64,000 bases of DNA from Oscillospiraceae bacterium. GTDB lineage: Bacteria > Bacillota > Clostridia > Oscillospirales > Acutalibacteraceae. This document shows positions 57,936 through 64,000 of this stretch, piece after piece. Positions within the stretch are counted from its first letter, which is position 1. Each line of letters opens with the position of its first letter. Under the pieces are notes generated by a model that saw only the letters and a list, made by a program, of their open reading frames with translations, searched no databases and was not told where the DNA came from. The DNA lies in the NCBI GenBank assembly GCA_015066465.1, contig SVOI01000003.1, positions 46,786-110,785 on the forward strand, written 5' to 3'. The translations under genes were made by a program, and so were the position numbers.

Positions 57936-58721
57936 ATGAACTGGAATGAAAAATTATTTAATGAAAACGAAAAACCACTCGATAATTTAGTTACTGGTTA
58001 CAGTCACACATCAGTTTTCAGAAAAATCGCTTTTATTGGTGATAGTCTTTCTTCTGGTGAATTTGAAACTTGCGACAAAGAGGGTAACAAAGCATATCAC
58101 GATTTATATGAATATTCCTGGGGGCAATATATTGCACGTAAAAATGGCTTAACTGCATTTAATTTTTCACGTGGTGGAATGACTGCAAGTGAATATATTG
58201 AAAGCTTTGGTGAAGAAAACGATTTTTTTAATAAAGATAAAGCTTGTCAGGCTTATGTAATTGCCCTTGGTGCTAATGATGTTAATAGTGGCATAGAAAT
58301 AGGCACAGTTAAAGATATAAATAAAGACGATTACACCAAAAACAATAAAACTTTTATAGGTTACTATGGTGCAATTATAAGTCGTTATAAAGAGATTAGC
58401 CCTGATGCTAAATTCTTTTTTGTAACTTTTGCAAATGATGGTACAAGAGCTGTTAACCCAAATGCAGAACTATTTTATAATGAACTTTATAATATGGCTA
58501 AATTTTTTGAAAATTCATACGTAATAGATCTCTATAAATACGGACCACCATATGATGAACAATTCAAAAAGCAGTTTTATCTCCACGGTCATCTTAACCC
58601 GTCTGGTTACATTTTAACCGCAGAGCTTATTGATTCTTATATTGATTATATTGTCCGTAATAATCCCGATGATTTCAAAAATGCAGGGTTTATTAATTCA
58701 GGAATAAATTATAAATTTTAA
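57936..58721 (+). CDS. SGNH/GDSL hydrolase
   Basis: IAFIGDSLSSGEF, FNFSRGGMTASEY, IALGANDVN, HGHLNPSGY. Confidence 0.88.
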   Translation: MNWNEKLFNENEKPLDNLVTGYSHTSVFRKIAFIGDSLSSGEFETCDKEGNKAYHDLYEYSWGQYIARKNGLTAFNFSRGGMTASEYIESFGEENDFFNKDKACQAYVIALGANDVNSGIEIGTVKDINKDDYTKNNKTFIGYYGAIISRYKEISPDAKFFFVTFANDGTRAVNPNAELFYNELYNMAKFFENSYVIDLYKYGPPYDEQFKKQFYLHGHLNPSGYILTAELIDSYIDYIVRNNPDDFKNAGFINSGINYKF

Positions 58722-58726
58722 ATTAA

Positions 58727-58764
58727 ATCCCATAACTATTCGTTTTATCGAATGGTTATGGGAT
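58727..58764 (+). terminator. Terminator hairpin after SGNH hydrolase
   Basis: atcccataactattcg/cgaatggttatgggat with one G-U pair. Confidence 0.75.
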
Positions 58765-58785
58765 ATAATATTTTCGGTGATTAAA

Positions 58786-59724
58786 ATGTGCACAGCAATA
58801 ACTTATAAAACAAATGACTTTTATTTTGGTCGTAATCTTGATTTAGAGCGTTCTTATAATGAAAGGGTAGTTGTAACACCAAGAAATTTTGAATTAAAAA
58901 TGCGGTGTGTAGAGCCTTTAAAAACGCACTATGCTTTAATTGGAATGGCGACTGTAATTGAAAATTACCCATTGTATTTTGAAGCAACTAATGAAAAAGG
59001 TCTTTCAATGGCTGGTCTTAATTTTCCGGAAAATGCAGATTATAAGCCATTTTCAGACAATTTAAAAAATATTACACCTTTTGAATTTATTCCTTATATT
59101 CTCGGGAAATGTAAAAATATCGAAGAAGCTGAAACAGAATTAAACGGCATAAATCTTGTAAATATAAATTTCAGTGGCGATTTGCCACTTTCACCATTAC
59201 ATTGGATAATTTCTGATAAAACCAAATCGTTAACCATAGAAAGTGTAAAAACAGGATTTAAAATATATGAAAATCCTGTTGGTGTTCTTACTAATAATCC
59301 AACGTTTCTATATCATTTAATGAACTTAAATAATTATATGTCACTACACGAAGGTGCATCAGAGAATAATTTGTCAGAGAATATTGAATTTAAAAATTAT
59401 AGTCTCGGGTTAGGTGCTTTGGGGCTTCCCGGTGATTTTTCTTCTGCTTCAAGATTTATTAAAGCAACCTTTGTAAAATTTAAATCAAAATCGGGGAGTA
59501 GCGAAAAAGAAAGCGTTAACCAGTTTTTTCATATTTTAGATTCTGTTTCCATGCCTAAGGGTTGTGTTTTAGTACGTGACGGCGAATATGAATACACTCG
59601 TTATTCCTCTTGTTGTAACGTAGATAAGGGAATTTATTATTATAAAACCTATGATGATTTTAATATTAAAAAGATTGAGCTTAGTTCATTTAATTTAGAT
59701 GATGCGAAACTATCAGAAATATAG
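58786..59724 (+). CDS. Choloylglycine hydrolase family (bile salt hydrolase/penicillin V acylase-like)
   Basis: Met-Cys2 start MCTAITYKTNDFYFGRNLDLE; NEKGLSMAGLNFP; VLTNNPTFLYHLMNLNNY; LGALGLPGDFSSASRFIKATF. Confidence 0.93.
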   Translation: MCTAITYKTNDFYFGRNLDLERSYNERVVVTPRNFELKMRCVEPLKTHYALIGMATVIENYPLYFEATNEKGLSMAGLNFPENADYKPFSDNLKNITPFEFIPYILGKCKNIEEAETELNGINLVNINFSGDLPLSPLHWIISDKTKSLTIESVKTGFKIYENPVGVLTNNPTFLYHLMNLNNYMSLHEGASENNLSENIEFKNYSLGLGALGLPGDFSSASRFIKATFVKFKSKSGSSEKESVNQFFHILDSVSMPKGCVLVRDGEYEYTRYSSCCNVDKGIYYYKTYDDFNIKKIELSSFNLDDAKLSEI

Positions 59725-59727
59725 AAA

Positions 59728-59763
59728 TATCCCCTTGAATTAAACTACTAATTCAAGGGGATA
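59728..59763. terminator. Bidirectional terminator between convergent genes
   Basis: tatccccttgaatt-aaactact-aattcaaggggata. Confidence 0.82.
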
Positions 59764-59765
59764 AT

Positions 59766-60425
59766 TTATAATAATTCAAAATGATTTTTGTGGCTGTTTA
59801 TTATTCCATCTTTTTTTAATTTGCTTATTTCCATCGAAAGACCGCTTCTTTCAACTTCTAAATAGTCAGCTAATTCTTGTCTGTCAAATGGAATGATAAA
59901 ACTCTTTTTACCTACTTTTTTTGAATACAATGAAAGGTATGTTAAAAGCTTTTCTCGTGTTGTTCTTTTAGATGTTATTTCAATTTTTTGATGAAATTGT
60001 AAAGACTTAGTTGCAAGGTTTTTCATCAGATTAAAAATTAGTTGCCTATGAAAATCACAGTTATTAGAGCAGGTATATAAAACTCTGTTTGAATCAATAA
60101 GCATTACTTCACTCGGTTCATTTGCAATTATTGTAACGGGTAATGAGTCAATTTCTGCACAGGCAAATGCTTCTGCAAAAACCTCGCCAGTTTCAATGCT
60201 ACTTAATATATTTCTGTTTCCGTTGTAATCTACCTGAAAAATCTGTGCAGAGCCAGAAAGCATTATTCCAATATATTTAGCGGGAGAGCCCTCAGAAAAT
60301 ATTGTGTATTTCTTATCAAAAGAAATTATTTTAGCTCCGAGGCAAGTGAGCATTTTATCAATATGCTTTTCATCAATATTTTTAAATAAATCACATTCTT
60401 TTAAGATTTCTAAATAATTTTTCAA
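59766..60425 (-). CDS. Crp/Fnr-family transcriptional regulator
   Basis: cNMP-binding fold GSPAKYIGIMLSGSAQIFQ; HTH FDRQELADYLEVERSGLSMEISKLKKDGII. TTG at 60425 (RBS AAAGGTGA) preferred. Confidence 0.9.
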   Translation of the reverse strand: MKNYLEILKECDLFKNIDEKHIDKMLTCLGAKIISFDKKYTIFSEGSPAKYIGIMLSGSAQIFQVDYNGNRNILSSIETGEVFAEAFACAEIDSLPVTIIANEPSEVMLIDSNRVLYTCSNNCDFHRQLIFNLMKNLATKSLQFHQKIEITSKRTTREKLLTYLSLYSKKVGKKSFIIPFDRQELADYLEVERSGLSMEISKLKKDGIINSHKNHFELL

Positions 60426-60508
60426 AAAAATCACCTTTTGTTGAAATTTCAACATAATTATTTTCTTAATTATACTAAAATACATACATAAATACAAGGA
60501 GTGATTTT

Positions 60509-61501
60509 ATGAAAATTGCATTTTTTGATGCAAAACCTTATGACAAAGTTGCGTTCGATAAATTTTGCGGTGAAAATGATATTAAAATAAAGTACTTTGA
60601 AACAAAGCTTAATGAAGACACAGTAAATCTTGCAAAAGGCTATGACGGGGTATGTGTTTTTGTTAATGACACAGTTAACAGTGCGGTGGTTGATTGTTTA
60701 GTTGAATTTGGTGTAAAAGTAATTTTACTACGCTGTGCGGGATTTAATAATGTAGATATTAAACACGCTAATGGTAAAATTAAGGTTGTAAGAGTTCCTG
60801 CTTATTCACCTTATGCAGTTGCTGAGCATACAATAGCTTTATTATTAACTTCTATAAGAAGAATTCATAAAGCATATATACGTTCAAGAGATTATAACTT
60901 TAGTTTAGCTAATCTTACAGGCTTCGACTTACACGGTAAAACAATCGGTGTAATAGGTACTGGTAGAATAGGTAAAGCTTTTATTGATATTTGTAAAGGC
61001 TTCGGTATGAAAGTTTTAGCTTACGATAAATTTCTAGATAACTCTATTGCTGATGGAGAGCGTGTGAAATACGTTGAGCTTTCAGAGCTTTTTAAAGAAA
61101 GTGATATTATTTCACTTCATTGTCCGTTAATGGCAGATACACATCATATTATTGATGAAAATGCAATTAACACTATGAAAAAAGGTGTTGTAATTTTAAA
61201 TACTTCCCGAGGTGCATTAGTGGATGCAGAAGCGCTCTTAAACGGAATTAAATCCCGAAAAGTTGGTGCGGCTTGCTTAGATGTTTACGAAGAAGAATCA
61301 GACCTTTTCTTTGAAGATAACTCTGGTCATATTATGGAAGATGAAATTTTGGCACGTCTTATTTCAATGCCTAACGTTATTGTTACGTCTCACCAGGCAT
61401 TTTTAACAGAAGAAGCATTAGAAAATATCGCAGAAACTACAATACAGAACTTTACCGATATTATGAAAAATAATTCTTCTGAAAATGAAATTTTAAGGTG
61501 A
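60509..61501 (+). CDS. D-isomer-specific 2-hydroxyacid dehydrogenase (D-lactate dehydrogenase-like)
   Basis: GVIGTGRIGKAFIDI, HCPLMADTHHIID, LNTSRGALVDAEAL. Confidence 0.93.
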   Translation: MKIAFFDAKPYDKVAFDKFCGENDIKIKYFETKLNEDTVNLAKGYDGVCVFVNDTVNSAVVDCLVEFGVKVILLRCAGFNNVDIKHANGKIKVVRVPAYSPYAVAEHTIALLLTSIRRIHKAYIRSRDYNFSLANLTGFDLHGKTIGVIGTGRIGKAFIDICKGFGMKVLAYDKFLDNSIADGERVKYVELSELFKESDIISLHCPLMADTHHIIDENAINTMKKGVVILNTSRGALVDAEALLNGIKSRKVGAACLDVYEEESDLFFEDNSGHIMEDEILARLISMPNVIVTSHQAFLTEEALENIAETTIQNFTDIMKNNSSENEILR

Positions 61502-61510
61502 AAAAATGTT

Positions 61511-62209
61511 ATGATAAGAAAAATAATTAAAATAGATGAAGAAAAATGTAATGGTTGTGGTGCATGTGCATCTGCCTGTCATGAAGGCGCAATTGAAATG
61601 ATAAATGGCAAAGCAACATTAACTCGTGAAGATTATTGTGACGGACTCGGTGACTGTTTACCAGCGTGTCCTGTGGATGCTATTTCTTTTGAAGAAAGGG
61701 AAGCACCTGAATATAATGAAAAAGCCGTTTCAGAAGCTAAAATGAAAAATATGGGCACAAAGCTTCCTTGTGGTTGCCCTGGCACTCAGACAAAAACTAT
61801 AAATAGAGATGAAAATACTATTAATGTGAATGTTCAAAGCGTACAAAGTCAACTTGCTCAATGGCCTTGTCAGATTAAGTTAGTACCGGTTAATGCACCA
61901 TATTTCGAAAATGCAAATCTTTTAATTGCGGCTGATTGTACCGCATTTACTTACGGTAATTTTCATAATGATTTTATAAAAAATCATATTACTTTAATTG
62001 GTTGCCCCAAATTAGATGAAGGCGATTATTCTGAAAAGTTGACACAAATTATAAAAAGTAATAATATTAAAAGTGTTAAAGTGGTAAGAATGGAAGTTCC
62101 GTGTTGTGGTGGAATAGAAAATGCTGTAAAAAAAGCATTACAACAAAGTGGTAAATTTATTCCGTGGCAGGTTGTTACAATTTCAACTGATGGAAAAATT
62201 ATAGATTAA
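61511..62209 (+). CDS. 4Fe-4S dicluster ferredoxin-like protein
   Basis: KCNGCGACASACHEGA and GLGDCLPACPVDAIS clusters. Confidence 0.92.
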   Translation: MIRKIIKIDEEKCNGCGACASACHEGAIEMINGKATLTREDYCDGLGDCLPACPVDAISFEEREAPEYNEKAVSEAKMKNMGTKLPCGCPGTQTKTINRDENTINVNVQSVQSQLAQWPCQIKLVPVNAPYFENANLLIAADCTAFTYGNFHNDFIKNHITLIGCPKLDEGDYSEKLTQIIKSNNIKSVKVVRMEVPCCGGIENAVKKALQQSGKFIPWQVVTISTDGKIID

Positions 62210-62232
62210 ATTTTACTTAAGGAGTTAAGGAT

Positions 62233-63384
62233 ATGGAAATTACAAGAGATATTAAATACGTGGGTGTTAATGACCACAAAATAGATTTATTTGAAGGTCA
62301 ATATGAAGTGCCAAACGGAATGGCATATAACTCTTACGTTATTCTTGATGAAAAAGTTGCTGTTATGGATACTGTTGACTACGATTTTAAAGCTGAATGG
62401 CTTAATAATGTAAAGACAGCATTAGGTGACAGAAAACCAGATTTTCTCGTAGTTCATCATATGGAGCCAGACCATTCTTCAAATATTGCAGAATTTGTTA
62501 AAGAATACCCAGAAATTAAAATTGTATCTTCACAAAAAGCGTTTGATATAATGCAGAATTTCTTTAAAGACAATTTTAAAGATAGACAAATTGTTGTTGG
62601 TGAGGGCGATAAATTAAATTTAGGTAATCACGAATTGACATTTTTAACTGCACCAATGGTTCATTGGCCAGAGGTTATTGTGTCATTTGATAGCACTGAT
62701 AAAGTGTTATTCTCTGCTGATGGCTTTGGTAAATTCGGTGCTTTGGATGTTGACGAAGACTGGGCTTGTGAAGCAAGAAGATATTATTTTGGTATTGTTG
62801 GTAAATACGGTATGCAAGTTCAGAAGCTTCTTTCAAAAGCATCTTCTTTAGATATTCAGATTATTTGTCCACTTCATGGACCTGTACTTAAAGAAAATTT
62901 AGAATATTACTTAGACCTTTACAACAAATGGTCAAGCTACACACCAGAAGAAGAGGGTATTTTAATAGCATACACTTCAGTTTATGGTAATACTAAAAAG
63001 GCAGTGTTAGAGCTTGAGAAAGTTTTAAATGAAAAAGGTGCAAAAAAAGTTGTTGTTACTGACCTTGCAAGAAGTGATATGGCTGAAAATGTTGAAGATG
63101 CATTCCGTTATAGCAAGTTAGTTCTTGCAACAACTACTTATAATGGCGAAATTTTCCCATTTATGAGAGAGTTTATTCACGAGTTAACTGAAAGAAATTA
63201 CAGTAACAGAAAAGTTGCTTTTATTGAAAATGGTAGCTGGATGCCAATGGCAAAAAAGGTTATGCTTAAAATGCTTGAAGATAGCAAGAATCTTGAGTAT
63301 TGTGAAAATTCAGTTAAAATTTTATCGTCATTAAGTAGCGAAAATATTGAAGAAATTAATAAATTGGCAGATGAGTTAGTATGA
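62233..63384 (+). CDS. fprA: Flavodiiron protein (A-type flavoprotein; O2/NO reductase)
   Basis: Diiron motif HHMEPDHSSN, CPLHGPVLKEN; C-terminal flavodoxin YTSVYGNTKKA. Confidence 0.95.
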   Translation: MEITRDIKYVGVNDHKIDLFEGQYEVPNGMAYNSYVILDEKVAVMDTVDYDFKAEWLNNVKTALGDRKPDFLVVHHMEPDHSSNIAEFVKEYPEIKIVSSQKAFDIMQNFFKDNFKDRQIVVGEGDKLNLGNHELTFLTAPMVHWPEVIVSFDSTDKVLFSADGFGKFGALDVDEDWACEARRYYFGIVGKYGMQVQKLLSKASSLDIQIICPLHGPVLKENLEYYLDLYNKWSSYTPEEEGILIAYTSVYGNTKKAVLELEKVLNEKGAKKVVVTDLARSDMAENVEDAFRYSKLVLATTTYNGEIFPFMREFIHELTERNYSNRKVAFIENGSWMPMAKKVMLKMLEDSKNLEYCENSVKILSSLSSENIEEINKLADELV

Positions 63385-64000
63385 AATTAGTGCTTTTAAC
63401 AGCCTTTGGCGTAGGCGGAGCTACAATTATTGGTTCTTTAATTGGCTTTGCGTTCAAAAAGATTTCTCACAAATTTTCTGATATTGTTTTATCGTTTGCG
63501 GCAGGCGTAATGCTTGCTGCAGCGGTATTGGGACTTATTTTACCATCATTGGAATACGGTGGGAAGTATGGACTTTTAATTACAATTGCAGGGATTTTTG
63601 TTGGTGCATTGGCGCTTAATCTTATCGATAAATTAGTTCCGCATCTTCATAAATTAGTTGGTGCTGAGCCTGAAGAACACAAAAACTCAAGTCTTAGTAA
63701 GGTTCTTTTGTTTGTAACTGCAATTGCAATTCATAATTTACCAGAAGGTATTGCCGCTGGCGTTGGCTTTGGCTCTGGTGATACCTCACAGGCACTAATA
63801 ATAGCAGGGGGTATTGCTCTTCAAAATATACCTGAGGGTATGGTTATAATTTCACCAATGCTTTCTGCTGGTGTATCAGCTAAAAAGACCTTTGTTTGTG
63901 CTATGATTACTGGTCTTGTAGAAGTTGTTGGTACAATGATTGGATACTTTGCAGTAAGTGTTGCTTCTGCAATTCTGCCATTTGCCTTAGCTTTTGCTGG
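63381..64000 (+). CDS. ZIP-family metal transporter, 3' end beyond window
   Basis: ATGA overlap with the upstream stop codon; translation contains HNLPEGIAAGVGFGSGD and IALQNIPEGM motifs. Not listed in the ORF track because it is open at the window end. Confidence 0.93.
   Translation, partial: MKLVLLTAFGVGGATIIGSLIGFAFKKISHKFSDIVLSFAAGVMLAAAVLGLILPSLEYGGKYGLLITIAGIFVGALALNLIDKLVPHLHKLVGAEPEEHKNSSLSKVLLFVTAIAIHNLPEGIAAGVGFGSGDTSQALIIAGGIALQNIPEGMVIISPMLSAGVSAKKTFVCAMITGLVEVVGTMIGYFAVSVASAILPFALAFA

Overview
This 64 kb window is AT-rich Gram-positive chromosome. Gene content and order suggest a gut Clostridia/Oscillospirales-type Firmicute, but this is inference because no 16S is present. Nearly all of it is densely packed protein-coding DNA. 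It opens with a housekeeping run in a typical Firmicute order: priA-def-fmt-yugP-rsmB-rlmN-prpC-prkC-rsgA. A 25-codon spoVM-like gene follows rsgA and is absent from the supplied ORF track. Next come a GH2 beta-galactosidase divergent from an AraC regulator, an AAA-CYTH fusion, mtaB, a secreted alpha/beta hydrolase, a prepilin peptidase, ftsEX with an M23 hydrolase, and a large pur operon plus fhs. The rest includes an LRR/Fn3-like surface protein, trpS, rpsT, an FTR-like/thioredoxin pair, an initiator tRNA-Met, a small accessory segment with a stand-alone DnaB-type ATPase, uraA-upp, sulfatase plus anSME, a choloylglycine hydrolase, and an oxygen/NO-stress-type cluster (Crp/Fnr, 2-hydroxyacid dehydrogenase, ferredoxin, flavodiiron protein, truncated ZIP transporter). 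The most notable observations are: (1) a ~400-nt highly structured, promoter-driven non-coding segment upstream of purE; (2) an operonic PurF lacking the N-terminal catalytic cysteine; (3) a PurH function split into PurO-like and AICARFT-only proteins; (4) the overlooked spoVM microgene; (5) the accessory segment next to tRNA-fMet. I found no CRISPR array, rRNA, intact IS element or prophage.
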